Positions 8,624 to 16,880 of a DNA stretch of 64,000 bases are shown here, one piece after another; the first letter of the stretch is position 1, and each line of letters starts with the position of its first letter. The stretch spans positions 344,713 through 408,712 of the forward strand of contig NZ_FTMY01000005.1 of NCBI RefSeq assembly GCF_900156165.1. The letters are read 5' to 3'. Made by a program: the position numbers and the translations under genes. The DNA is from Pseudacidovorax sp. RU35E (GTDB lineage: Bacteria > Pseudomonadota > Gammaproteobacteria > Burkholderiales > Burkholderiaceae_C). Below the pieces are notes generated by a model, which was not told the DNA's origin, searched no databases, and saw nothing but the letters and a program-made list of their open reading frames with translations.

Positions 8624-9448
8624 TCAGAGCTCGCCCGGCGGCAGGGCGGCCAGCGCAGCCCGGCAGTTGCCGGCGATCAGTTCCTGCCGCTGGCGCGGCA
8701 TGCGCTCCAGCGTGGAGGCGACGCTGATGCCCGCCACCGCCTCGCCGCGCGCGTTGCGCACCGCCATGCCCACGGCCAGCACATTGCGCGTGGCATGGTT
8801 GCCGATGACCGACCAGCCGCGCTCGCGCGTGGCCCGCACCAGGATGCGCAGCCGCTCGGGCGTCATGCCGCCGTAGCGCGGCAGCTGCGCGGCATTGGCG
8901 GCGATCACCTCGTCCACCTGCGCATCGGGCAGGGCGGCCAGCAACGCCAGCCCGGCTGCGCCCACGCCCAGCGGCTGGCGCGTGCCCACCTGGATCACCA
9001 GCACCTGCACCGGGTGCGTGCCCACCTGCCGCGCGATGCAGTGCGAGGCCGCGCCCTCGCGCACGATGGCGAAGGCCGCATCGCCGCAGGCGCGGCTCAC
9101 GCGTTCGAGCACCGGCTGCAGCTGCACCGCCATGTTGGGCTGGCGGACGGCGGGCTGCAGCGCGCCCCAGCGCGGGCCCGGCACGTAGAGGAAGCGGCCG
9201 CGCTGCGCCACATGGCCGCCTTCCTTCAGCGTGGCCAGCAGCCGGTAGACCGGCGCCCGCTCCAGGCCGGTGGCGCGGCACAGGTCGACCACCCGCAGGC
9301 CCTCGGGCCGGGCCATCACCGCGTCCAGGATCTGCAGGCCGCGGCGCAGGGTGCGGCTGCCGGGGTCTTCCGTGGCCTCGGCGGGATCGTCCGGCTGCCG
9401 GACGTTTTCGTTCGTGTTTCGGGAGGTCATCTCCAAGAATCCGCCCAT
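8624..9448 (-). CDS. IclR-family transcriptional regulator
   Basis: A winged-helix N-terminal domain (SRTLRRGLQILDAVMARPEG, LERAPVYRLLATLKEGGHV) is followed by an IclR effector-binding domain (RQPLGVGAAGLALLAALPDA, VAGISVASTLERM). The start is uncertain: ATG codons at 9448 and 9430 are both possible, and neither has a convincing ribosome site. It is divergent from the Bug receptor at 9526 with under 100 nt between them, the usual arrangement for a local regulator of a catabolic operon. It probably controls the receptor-ligase-lyase genes, responding to an organic acid or its CoA ester. Confidence 0.85.
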   Translation of the reverse strand: MGGFLEMTSRNTNENVRQPDDPAEATEDPGSRTLRRGLQILDAVMARPEGLRVVDLCRATGLERAPVYRLLATLKEGGHVAQRGRFLYVPGPRWGALQPAVRQPNMAVQLQPVLERVSRACGDAAFAIVREGAASHCIARQVGTHPVQVLVIQVGTRQPLGVGAAGLALLAALPDAQVDEVIAANAAQLPRYGGMTPERLRILVRATRERGWSVIGNHATRNVLAVGMAVRNARGEAVAGISVASTLERMPRQRQELIAGNCRAALAALPPGEL

Positions 9449-9525
9449 CCAGAAGCCTGCAGTGTGCCGCGCCCCATGCGCCGCGCCCGCAGGCCTGGGC
9501 ATTCGAACATCACGGAGACACCTAC

Positions 9526-10563
9526 ATGCCTGCCTTTCCTTTCCGCACCTCGGCCGTGCCTGCGCTGCGCCCGCAGCGTGCGGGTCGCCGCTTCTTCAGC
9601 ATGGCCGCGCTGGCCGTCGCCGTGGCGATGGGCGCGTCGGCGCTGCCCGCCGCCGCCCAGCCGGAGGCCTGGCCCAGCCGGCCGATCCGCCTCGTCGTGG
9701 GCTATGCGGCCGGCGGCGCCACCGACGTGGTGGCACGCCTGGTGGCCGTGAAGATGGGCGAGCAGCTGGGCCAGCCCATGCTGGTGGACAACCGCGCTGG
9801 CGCCAACAGCAACCTGGGCGCCGAGATCGTGGCCCGCGCCGCGCCCGACGGCTACACGCTCTACGTCTACACCATCGCCAACACCATCAACGCCTCGCTC
9901 TATCCCAGGCTGGGTTACGACCCCGTGAAGGACTTCGAGCTGGCGGGCCTGATGGCCAAGATCCCCAACATCCTGGTGGTCAATCCCAAGCTGCCGATCC
10001 GCTCGGTGGCCGACTACGTGCGTCAGGCCAAGGCGTCGAAGGAGGGCCTCACCTTCGCCTCGTCCGGTGCCGGCTCGTCCATCCACCTGTCGGGCGAGAT
10101 GTTCAAGATGCAGTCGGGTCTCAACATGCTGCACGTGCCCTACAAGGGCAGCGCGCCGGCCATCACCGACCTGATGGGCGGCCAGGTCGACTCGATGTTT
10201 GACAACGCGCCCTCGTCGCTGCCGCATGTGCAGGCCGGCAAGCTGCGCGCCATCGCGGTCACCAGCGCCCAGCGCCTGCCGCAACTGCCCGACGTGCCCA
10301 CGCTGGCCGAGTCGGGCTACGCGGGCTTCGACGTGCAGTCCTGGTTCGCCCTGGCTGCGCCGGCCGGCACGCCGCGGCCGGTGATCGACCGGCTCAATGC
10401 CGCCCTGGCCAAGGTGCTGGCCGCGCCCGACGTGCGCCAGCGGCTGCAGGACCTGGCGGCCACGCCCGCCGGCGGCACCCCCGAGCAGGCGCGCGCCTTC
10501 GCCGCCTCCGAGATCCAGCGCTGGCGCGAGGTCGTCAAGGCCTCGGGCGCCAGCGCCCAGTAA
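9526..10563 (+). CDS. Bug-family (tripartite tricarboxylate) periplasmic solute receptor
   Basis: A 345-residue periplasmic binding protein. A signal sequence with an Arg-Arg-Phe-Phe start (RRFFSMAALAVAVAMG, cleaved after AAAQ) precedes the Bug fold: WPSRPIRLVVGYAAGGATD, VDNRAGANSNLGAEIVARA, PYKGSAPAITDLMGGQVD, and LPDVPTLAESG. No TctA or TctB membrane partners are nearby. That is common in Comamonadaceae and Bordetella, where orphan receptors are very numerous. A good ribosome site (CACGGAGAC) precedes the ATG. It is first in a run with an acyl-CoA ligase and a citryl-CoA-lyase-like gene, so the ligand is probably the acid those enzymes degrade. Confidence 0.9.
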   Translation: MPAFPFRTSAVPALRPQRAGRRFFSMAALAVAVAMGASALPAAAQPEAWPSRPIRLVVGYAAGGATDVVARLVAVKMGEQLGQPMLVDNRAGANSNLGAEIVARAAPDGYTLYVYTIANTINASLYPRLGYDPVKDFELAGLMAKIPNILVVNPKLPIRSVADYVRQAKASKEGLTFASSGAGSSIHLSGEMFKMQSGLNMLHVPYKGSAPAITDLMGGQVDSMFDNAPSSLPHVQAGKLRAIAVTSAQRLPQLPDVPTLAESGYAGFDVQSWFALAAPAGTPRPVIDRLNAALAKVLAAPDVRQRLQDLAATPAGGTPEQARAFAASEIQRWREVVKASGASAQ

Positions 10564-10636
10564 GCGCAGGTGCGGCGCGCGCACCCCGCCGCCGCGCCCT
10601 GCATCACGCCCGAGCGGGCCGCTTTCCTTCCTGACC

Positions 10637-12151
10637 ATGTACCCCATCGACTTCTTCTGGCGGGCCGCCCAGCGCTGGCCCGCGCGCATCGCCATCGACG
10701 CGCCCGAGGGCCTCGTGCGCTACGACGCGCTGGCCGCCCGCGTCGCCGCCCTGGCCGCCGGCCTGATGGCGCTGGACCCGGCGCCCCAGAGCCGCGTCGG
10801 CCTCTGCGCCGCCAACAGCGCGGACCACATCGCCGCGCTGCTGGCCGTGCTGGCCTGCGGCAAGGTGTGGGTGCCGCTCAACCCCAAGAGCACGCGGCCG
10901 GAGATCCGGCGCATCGTGGACGCGACCAAGCCCTCCATCCTGGTGCTGGACGAGGCCCATGCCGAGCTGCTGGACGGCGCGCCGGGTGCCCGCGTGCTGA
11001 CGGGCGATGCGGTGCCGCCCGCCAGCGCCACGACGCTGCGGGCGCTGGAACAGGCCCATGCGGGCGCGCTGCCGCCGCGCCTGGCGCTGCCGGCCGACGC
11101 CACGCAGGCCATCAAGTTCACCGGCGGCACCACCGGCCTGCCCAAGGGCGTGATGCAGCCCTACCGCGCCTGGATGGCCACCATCGCCAACCAGATCCAG
11201 GCCTGGGGCTTCGACGAGCACGAGCGCTACGTGGTGGCCGCGCCCATCACCCACGGCACCTCGACCTACCTGCTGCCCATCCTGGCGCAGGGCGGCTGCC
11301 ATGTGCTGCTGGCGGGCGCCGGTGCCGAGGCCGTGCGCACCGCCTTCCGCGAGCGCGGCGGCACTGTCTGCTTCATGCCGCCCACGCTCGTCTACATGCT
11401 GATGGCGCTGCCGGATGCGAGCCGCGAGGACTTCCCGCAGCTGCGCCGCCTGATCTACGGCGGCGCGCCCATGCCGCCCGAGAAGATCCGCCAGGTGCGC
11501 GACTTCTTCGGCCCGGTGCTGGGCACCACCTACGGCCAGACCGAGGCGCCGCAGATCCTCACCGTGATGCGGCCCGAGGACTTCGACGACCCGCGCAACT
11601 GGCCCGCCGTCGGCCGCACCACCTGGTTCAGCGACGTGGCCATCATGGCGCCCGATGGTCGCCTGCTGCCGCCCGGCGAGGTGGGCGAGGTGGTGGCCCG
11701 CGGCGACCTGCTGATGACCGGCTACTGGCGCCTGCCCGAGAAGACCGACGAGACGCTGGTGGGCGGCTGGCTGCACACCGGCGACCGCGGGCTGATCGAC
11801 GAGCGCGGCTACCTCTTCCTCAAGGACCGGCTCAAGGACATGGTCATCACCGGCGGCTTCAACGTCTACCCGGTGGACGTGGAGAACGCCCTGGGCCAGC
11901 ACCCGGCCGTGCACGAATGCGCCGTGTTCGGCCTGCCCGACGACAAGTGGGGCGAGACGGTGCAGGCCGGGGTGCAACTGCGCCCCGGCGCCGACGTGGG
12001 CGAGGCCGAGCTGATCGCCTTCGTGCGCGAGCGCCTGGGGCCGGTGCAGACGCCCAAGCGCATCCACTTCCATGCCAGCCTGCCGCGCTCGCCGGTGGGC
12101 AAGGTGCTCAAGAACGCGGTGCGCGACGCCGCCCTGGCCGCCACCGCCTGA
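10637..12151 (+). CDS. Class I adenylate-forming enzyme, acyl-CoA ligase
   Basis: A 504-residue AMP-dependent ligase that should activate a carboxylic acid to its CoA thioester. The P-loop IKFTGGTTGLPKGVMQPYRAW is near residue 160. The adenylate-binding motif GTTYGQTEAP and the hinge region GWLHTGDRGLIDERGYLFLKDRLKDMVITGG follow, and the C-terminal catalytic lysine lies in RSPVGKVLK. The frame is open upstream, but MYPIDFFWRAAQRWPAR at 10637 matches the usual N terminus of fatty-acyl-CoA ligases. It lies 73 nt after the receptor and 19 nt before the lyase gene, so one operon is likely. The substrate cannot be named. Confidence 0.88.
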   Translation: MYPIDFFWRAAQRWPARIAIDAPEGLVRYDALAARVAALAAGLMALDPAPQSRVGLCAANSADHIAALLAVLACGKVWVPLNPKSTRPEIRRIVDATKPSILVLDEAHAELLDGAPGARVLTGDAVPPASATTLRALEQAHAGALPPRLALPADATQAIKFTGGTTGLPKGVMQPYRAWMATIANQIQAWGFDEHERYVVAAPITHGTSTYLLPILAQGGCHVLLAGAGAEAVRTAFRERGGTVCFMPPTLVYMLMALPDASREDFPQLRRLIYGGAPMPPEKIRQVRDFFGPVLGTTYGQTEAPQILTVMRPEDFDDPRNWPAVGRTTWFSDVAIMAPDGRLLPPGEVGEVVARGDLLMTGYWRLPEKTDETLVGGWLHTGDRGLIDERGYLFLKDRLKDMVITGGFNVYPVDVENALGQHPAVHECAVFGLPDDKWGETVQAGVQLRPGADVGEAELIAFVRERLGPVQTPKRIHFHASLPRSPVGKVLKNAVRDAALAATA

Positions 12152-12170
12152 CCTTCGAACGGAGACACCG

Positions 12171-12947
12171 ATGACCGACAAGAACGCCACCCCCGTCACC
12201 CGCCTGTGCACCCACACCCTCACCAGCCTGCACTACCGCGACGCGGACCTGGTGCAGGACCTGATGGGCCAGAAGACCTTCACCGAGGTGATGCTGATGC
12301 AGATCCTCGGCCGCACGCCGCGCCCGGTGGACATGCGCATCACCGACGTGGTGCTGATCGTGCTGATGGAGCACGGCCTCACGCCCAGCGCCATCGCCAC
12401 GCGGCTGATCTACATGAGCGCGCCCGAGAACCTGCAGGGCGCCGTCAGCGCCGGCCTGCTGGCGGTGGGCAGCTCCTTCGTGGGCACCATGGAGAACTGC
12501 TCGCGCCTGCTCGACCGCATCATGGCGGCGGACGATCCACAGGCCGAGGCCGCCGCCATCGCGCAGCACCACAAGGCGCAGAAGAGTGCGGTGCCCGGCT
12601 TCGGCCACCACCTGCACAAGCCGGTGGACCCGCGCGCCTACAAGCTGCTGGAACTCGGCCGCGCCGAGCCTGAATTGGCCGGCCGCCACATCCAGGCGCT
12701 GGAGCTGTTGTCCTCCGCCGTCGATGCCGCCGCGGGCCGGCCGATCACCATCAACGCCACGGGCGCGGTGGCCGCGCTGCTGGGCGAGATCGGCGTGCCC
12801 ACGGGCGTGATGCGCGGCTTTGCCGTCATCTCCCGCGCGGCCGGGCTGGTGGCGCACATCGTCGAGGAGCAGCAGAGCCCCTCGGGCCGCTTCATCTGGG
12901 ACACGGTGGAGCACGCCATTCCCTACGTGGGCGAGGGTGGGCGCTGA
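12171..12947 (+). CDS. Citryl-CoA lyase-like / citrate synthase-superfamily enzyme
   Basis: A 258-residue short citrate-synthase fold, lacking the extra N-terminal part of true citrate synthases (over 370 residues). Family signatures include the AMSAPENLQG-like stretch, GTMENCSRLL, and PGFGHHLHKPVDPRAYKLLEL with the conserved His and Asp-Pro-Arg segment. Such proteins are annotated as citryl-CoA lyases, cleaving citryl-CoA to acetyl-CoA and oxaloacetate. GGAGA ends 6 nt before the ATG, ruling out the open frame further upstream. With a preceding acyl-CoA ligase, the pair could activate and then cleave a 3-hydroxy dicarboxylic or tricarboxylic acid such as citrate or citramalate. This is inference. 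Confidence 0.78.
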   Translation: MTDKNATPVTRLCTHTLTSLHYRDADLVQDLMGQKTFTEVMLMQILGRTPRPVDMRITDVVLIVLMEHGLTPSAIATRLIYMSAPENLQGAVSAGLLAVGSSFVGTMENCSRLLDRIMAADDPQAEAAAIAQHHKAQKSAVPGFGHHLHKPVDPRAYKLLELGRAEPELAGRHIQALELLSSAVDAAAGRPITINATGAVAALLGEIGVPTGVMRGFAVISRAAGLVAHIVEEQQSPSGRFIWDTVEHAIPYVGEGGR

Positions 12948-12965
12948 GCGGCCCCGGCGTCGTCC

Positions 12966-13811
12966 TCAGGGTCTGGCCGGCGCAGCGGGCTTGCGCAGCT
13001 CGGCGCAGTAGTCCTTGGGCGGCACGGCGGGCGTGGCCCACAGGGCGTCGAAGCGCTGGCGCTCGGCACCCGCGCCGCCAGCGGCCATGCGCACGCTGCG
13101 GACTTTCATGTCGGTGGGCAGGTGCTGGGGAACACCCAGCGCCGGGTCGGCATGGCCGGCGCCGGTGACGAGCAGCACCACCCGGCCCGGCCCGGCGGCT
13201 TGTGCGGCCTGCGCCACGGTGCGCGCCATCTCGCGGTCGCGCGCGACCTGGATGCGGGTCATGGGTTGCATCTGTGAGTCGGGCAGCAGGCCGCAGTGAC
13301 CGTCTCGAACGGCGGCCACCTGGGCCTGCCAAGCGGGCGGCGGCAGCTGGGCGTCGAGCGAGACGTCGGCCATCGCATCCCTCATGCGGGCGCGGGGGAG
13401 GTTGGCGCCAAGCACCGGCACGCCCGCGCCCACGGCGGCCATCACCACGGGGCCGTAGGCAGACCAGGGCCATGCGCGTTCGTTCCAGGCCAGGGCGGCG
13501 CTGGCCTGCCCCTCGGTGGCGGTCGGCGGCAGCGCGGCGGTGCTGCGGCCGCTGTCGGCCATCTCCAGTGCGACGGCGGCCAGGCGCTGGCGGGCGGCGA
13601 GCTGCTGCACCGTCTCGCGCTCCAGCGCGTGGTGGGCGTCGACATCGTGCTGCTCGCCGAGGATCAGCACCTGCGTGGGCAGCAGGGCATCCAGGCGGCG
13701 GGAGAGCGGGGCGTCGGGCGCGTCCGCCGCAGTGCCGGCGCAGCCCGCGACCAGCGCGGCCGCCATCGACAGCGCCGCACAGCGGCAGAGCAGGGGCAGG
13801 GGAGACATCAT
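12966..13811 (-). CDS. ChaN-family lipoprotein
   Basis: A lipoprotein of 281 residues. The signal peptide MMSPLPLLCRCAALSMAAAL ends in the lipobox LVAGC. The ChaN signature follows, ILGEQHDVDAHHALE, with ALEMAD, later GLLPDSQMQPMTRIQ, and LLVTGAGHAD near the C terminus. Campylobacter ChaN binds haem and is implicated in iron acquisition; other members belong to the TraB/EreA-like hydrolase superfamily. The gene converges on the citryl-CoA-lyase-like gene and is divergent from the AbrB-type gene. Two adjacent ATG codons (13811 and 13808) are possible starts. The frame continues upstream without homology. Confidence 0.8.
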   Translation of the reverse strand: MMSPLPLLCRCAALSMAAALVAGCAGTAADAPDAPLSRRLDALLPTQVLILGEQHDVDAHHALERETVQQLAARQRLAAVALEMADSGRSTAALPPTATEGQASAALAWNERAWPWSAYGPVVMAAVGAGVPVLGANLPRARMRDAMADVSLDAQLPPPAWQAQVAAVRDGHCGLLPDSQMQPMTRIQVARDREMARTVAQAAQAAGPGRVVLLVTGAGHADPALGVPQHLPTDMKVRSVRMAAGGAGAERQRFDALWATPAVPPKDYCAELRKPAAPARP

Positions 13812-13895
13812 GCCGCGGATACTAGGCGCGCCGCCGGCGGCCTGCCTGTCCGCGCGATTCGCTTCTTCCGCGTCTTCTTCCGTTCTTCGCCCCCC

Positions 13896-14984
13896 GTGCC
13901 GTCTTCCGCTGCCGCCGTCCGGCGTCCCCCTCCCTATGTCCTGCGCGTGCTGGGCACGTTGCTGCTGGCCCTGGCAGCCGCGGGGCTGTGCCTTCTGCTG
14001 CACACGCCCTTGCCCTGGATGATCGGGCCCATTCTGGCCGTGTCGCTGGCCTCGGTGGCCGGCTTGCCGACCGCGAGCTGGGCGCCGCTGCGCAACGGCG
14101 GCCAGTGGACCATCGGCGCGGCGCTGGGCCTGTACTTCACGCCCGAGGTGACGGCGCTGGTGGCCAGTCTCTGGTGGGCCATCGCCCTGGCCATCGCCTG
14201 GGCCCTGGCGCTCGGGACGGGGTTCGGCCTCTGCCTGGACCGGCTCCATGCGCGCCACATGCCCCAGCTGCCGCCGCGGACGCTGAGAGCCACCACTTAC
14301 TTTGCAGGCGCCATCGGTGGCGCTTCAGAGATGACATTGCTGTCCGAGCGGGCCGGCGCGCGCACCGATCTGGTGGCCGCCGCCCACAGCCTGCGGCTGG
14401 TGATCGTGACGGTCAGCATTCCCTTCGGCCTGCAATGGGCGGGCCTGCATGGGCTGGACAGCGTGCCCGCCGCGTTGCGCGAGGTGCGCTGGGGCGGCTT
14501 CGCGCTGATGGCGGTGGCCACCGCCGCGGGGGCCTGGCTGATGCGGCGGCTGGGCAGAGCCAACCCCTGGTTCCTGGGACCGCTGCTGGTCACGGCGGGC
14601 ATCTCGATGAACGGGATCACGCCCTCCGCTGTGCCGCAGTGGCTGTCGAATGCGGCGCAGCTGGTGATCGCCGTGAGCCTGGGCGTGCGCTTCTCGCGCG
14701 AGTTCGTGCACACGGCGCCGCGCTGGTTGGCCTCGGTGGCGGTGGGCACCGTGGCCATGATCGGCGCCTGCGCCCTGTTTGCGGAGGTGCTGGCCTGGGC
14801 CACCGGCCTGCGCTGGACCACGCTGCTGCTGGGCACTTCGCCGGGCGGCATCGCGGAGATGTCGATCACGGCCAAGGTGCTGCAGCTGGGCGTGCCGGTG
14901 GTGACGGCCTTCCAGGTCTGCCGGCTGGTGGCCGTGCTACTCCTGACCGGACCGCTGTTCGAGCGGCTCTACAGGCGGCGCTGA
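13896..14984 (+). CDS. AbrB-family membrane protein (putative ammonia monooxygenase-like)
   Basis: A 362-residue integral membrane protein with two homologous halves (PWMIGPILAVSLASVAGLPT and PWFLGPLLVTAGISMNGITP) and the conserved GTSPGGIAEMSITAKVLQLG segment. This identifies the AbrB/PF05145 family, formerly labelled ammonia monooxygenase. The family function is unsettled; a transport role is suggested by the membrane architecture, and E. coli AbrB is only described as a possible regulator. I place the start at the GTG at 13896 because the homologous region begins soon after; the upstream in-frame sequence is antisense to chaN. A strong terminator follows the stop. Confidence 0.75.
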   Translation: MPSSAAAVRRPPPYVLRVLGTLLLALAAAGLCLLLHTPLPWMIGPILAVSLASVAGLPTASWAPLRNGGQWTIGAALGLYFTPEVTALVASLWWAIALAIAWALALGTGFGLCLDRLHARHMPQLPPRTLRATTYFAGAIGGASEMTLLSERAGARTDLVAAAHSLRLVIVTVSIPFGLQWAGLHGLDSVPAALREVRWGGFALMAVATAAGAWLMRRLGRANPWFLGPLLVTAGISMNGITPSAVPQWLSNAAQLVIAVSLGVRFSREFVHTAPRWLASVAVGTVAMIGACALFAEVLAWATGLRWTTLLLGTSPGGIAEMSITAKVLQLGVPVVTAFQVCRLVAVLLLTGPLFERLYRRR

Positions 14985-15002
14985 GGCCGAAGCCGGAAAA
15001 GC

Positions 15003-15026
15003 AAAAGGCCCGCGATGCGGGCCTTT
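15003..15026. terminator. Bidirectional intrinsic terminator
   Basis: A perfect hairpin GGCCCGC-GAT-GCGGGCC is flanked by AAAA on the left and TTT on the right. It lies between the convergent AbrB-type gene and the DUF3567 gene and can serve both strands. Confidence 0.8.
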
Positions 15027-15077
15027 GTCATGCTGACGCTTCCGGCGTGAGCCGGCGGCGTTCGAAGAGGGCAAGCC

Positions 15078-15353
15078 TCAGTGCATCAGCACCGGGTTCT
15101 GCGCCAGCTCGGCATAGCCTTCGAGGGTGTCCTCCACCTCTTCCTGCGTGGGGGTGTTCTCCTGCCAGGCGGCAATCTGCTGCTGGAACAGCTCGGCCCA
15201 GGAGCCGTCGAGGTAGACCTCCTTGCCGGAACGCTTGTCCACGATCTCGAAGCCGTCGCGCGACAGCATCGGATGGCTGCCGGCGGGGCGGCTGCCCTCC
15301 TCCGGCTGCACGTGGACGACGACGAAGCTGTCGGAGTCGTAAAGCATGTGCAT
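15078..15353 (-). CDS. DUF3567-family protein
   Basis: A short acidic protein beginning MHMLYDSDSFVVVHVQPEEG and containing GFEIVDKRSGKEVYLDGSWAE, then FQQQIAAWQENTPTQEEVED. This pattern recalls DUF3567, a small cytoplasmic family seen in beta-proteobacteria with no known function. The frame extends upstream, with further ATG codons at 15386 and 15446. Homologues as I recall them start at the MxMLYDSD stretch. A good promoter at 15394-15421 would place the transcript start near 15387, giving this start a 30-40 nt leader while making the 15386 start leaderless. Confidence 0.8.
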   Translation of the reverse strand: MHMLYDSDSFVVVHVQPEEGSRPAGSHPMLSRDGFEIVDKRSGKEVYLDGSWAELFQQQIAAWQENTPTQEEVEDTLEGYAELAQNPVLMH

Positions 15354-15393
15354 GGCGGGGTGCTTCAGAGAGTCGATGAGGGACATGGTCATG

Positions 15394-15421
15394 TATTTAG
15401 CAATCAATGCGCCAGATTCAA
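15394..15421 (-). promoter_or_regulatory. Sigma-70 promoter for the DUF3567 gene
   Basis: On the minus strand TTGAAT (15421-15416) is separated by 16 bases from TAAATA (15399-15394). This AT-rich patch stands out in GC-rich surroundings and supports the downstream start at 15353. Confidence 0.6.
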
Positions 15422-15529
15422 GAGCTGCCGACCTCGTGTGGGCCAATGCGCCGCCCTAATGTACGCGGCGCATCGCGGGCCCGTCCGCAAAGGGTCTCCT
15501 GCAGTGCGCCGCTGTTGCGGCGGCGCATC

Positions 15530-16702
15530 TCAGCGCGCCTTGTCGGCGCTGCGCAGCTGCAGATCGGCGAAGTCGCCGTTGGCCTCGGTCTGGCGGATGC
15601 GCACCGGCAGCCAGCCGAGATCGGCGGCGAGCCAGACCTCGATCTTCTGGTCGTAATCGCGCCGGGGCATGCGCACCAGGCGGCGCGCCACATGCTCGCC
15701 GGAGGGCGTGGCGACGCGCTCGTCGCCTTCGGCGCGGAAGGTCCACACGTCGGCATCGCGCGGCCCCGCCACCTGCAGGCTGATCGTGCGGCCCGCCGTG
15801 TAGCGCGTCGGGTCGCCGCCCACCAGCGCCGTCAGCTGCATCAGGATGCTCAGCCGGTCCTGCGCGCCCGGCTGCAGCGGCACGCGGGTGTTGGCGCTGC
15901 TGAAGACGATCTCGCCGGTGTCCCGCACGAAATGCGTGGCCACCTCGCTGCGGCGGCGGTCCGAGAAGCGCTCGGGCGCGATGCCCTGCGGGCCGATGCG
16001 GCCCTCGCTGGTCTGCGCCCGGATGGTGCGGAACAGCACCTTGAGCGAGAGCCGCGCGTTGTAGCGGTCGCCGTCCTGCAGCCAGGTGAGTTCGCCGAAC
16101 ACGCCCGACATGGGCTGCATGCCCTGCTGGCCCGTGGCGTCGAAGTCGAGCTTCACCGAGCCCGGCAACTGCAGCGGCACCGTGGCGCCGGCCATGGGCG
16201 TGGCTTCGCCCGGGGTCGTGCCGCCGCCCGTGCCGTCGCCAGCCGCAGATGCGGCCTGGCCGCCACTCGGCGGTCCGCTGGCGTCGACGGCGGCGGCCAC
16301 GCCGGCGGGCTCGGACGCCGCGGCCTGCGGCGCGGGCGCCGAGGCGGGCGGCTGGGGCGCGGCGGCGACCTCCACCGGCGCGATGGCAGGCGCGGGTGGG
16401 TCGGGCTCGGCCTCCGGCTGGGGCGCCACCGCCGGCGCCGTGCGGTGTACCGGCGGCCGTGGCGCGGCATGTGGCGCTGCACGCGCTGGTGCAGGGGCCG
16501 CCGCCGGGGCGGGCGGCGCGATCACCACCTCGCGCGTGCTGAAGCTGTGCGCCAAGGGCAGCGGTGGCGGCTCGCTGCCCACCGGCAGCAGGCCCAGCAG
16601 CAGCACATGCGCCATGGCGACCCCCAAGGCCAGCAGCACCAGCGCGCGCCAGTGCGGGCGGCGCACCGGGGCGGCGTCAAGGGGGGCGGCGCTCGAGGTC
16701 AT
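15530..16702 (-). CDS. DUF3108 domain protein with membrane anchor and Pro/Ala-rich spacer
   Basis: A 390-residue protein anchored by one N-terminal membrane segment (RALVLLALGVAMAHVLLLGL). A long low-complexity Ala/Pro spacer covers about residues 55-180, resembling the periplasm-spanning region of TonB-like proteins. The C-terminal DUF3108 domain follows (VKLDFDATGQQG, FSDRRRSEVATHFVRDTGEI, YDQKIEVWLAADLGWLPVRI), probably a periplasmic beta-structured domain. Function is unknown. The ATG at 16702 is chosen because the segment upstream is divergent intergenic DNA. It is divergent from the FAH gene at 16881. Confidence 0.78.
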   Translation of the reverse strand: MTSSAAPLDAAPVRRPHWRALVLLALGVAMAHVLLLGLLPVGSEPPPLPLAHSFSTREVVIAPPAPAAAPAPARAAPHAAPRPPVHRTAPAVAPQPEAEPDPPAPAIAPVEVAAAPQPPASAPAPQAAASEPAGVAAAVDASGPPSGGQAASAAGDGTGGGTTPGEATPMAGATVPLQLPGSVKLDFDATGQQGMQPMSGVFGELTWLQDGDRYNARLSLKVLFRTIRAQTSEGRIGPQGIAPERFSDRRRSEVATHFVRDTGEIVFSSANTRVPLQPGAQDRLSILMQLTALVGGDPTRYTAGRTISLQVAGPRDADVWTFRAEGDERVATPSGEHVARRLVRMPRRDYDQKIEVWLAADLGWLPVRIRQTEANGDFADLQLRSADKAR

Positions 16703-16880
16703 GGGCGGTGGAGACGGACAGGGGCTGGCTACACTGCCCCGTCCTGGGGAATGGCCCTCGCCGATCGCACGGCCCGTGAGCAGCAGGCACACGGCGCGGC
16801 GATGGGAAACGGCATCCCGATGAGTTTAGTCAGCGCGTGCGGCCGCCCACCGGTCACATGCCGCAGCCCCTTCACGCCTC

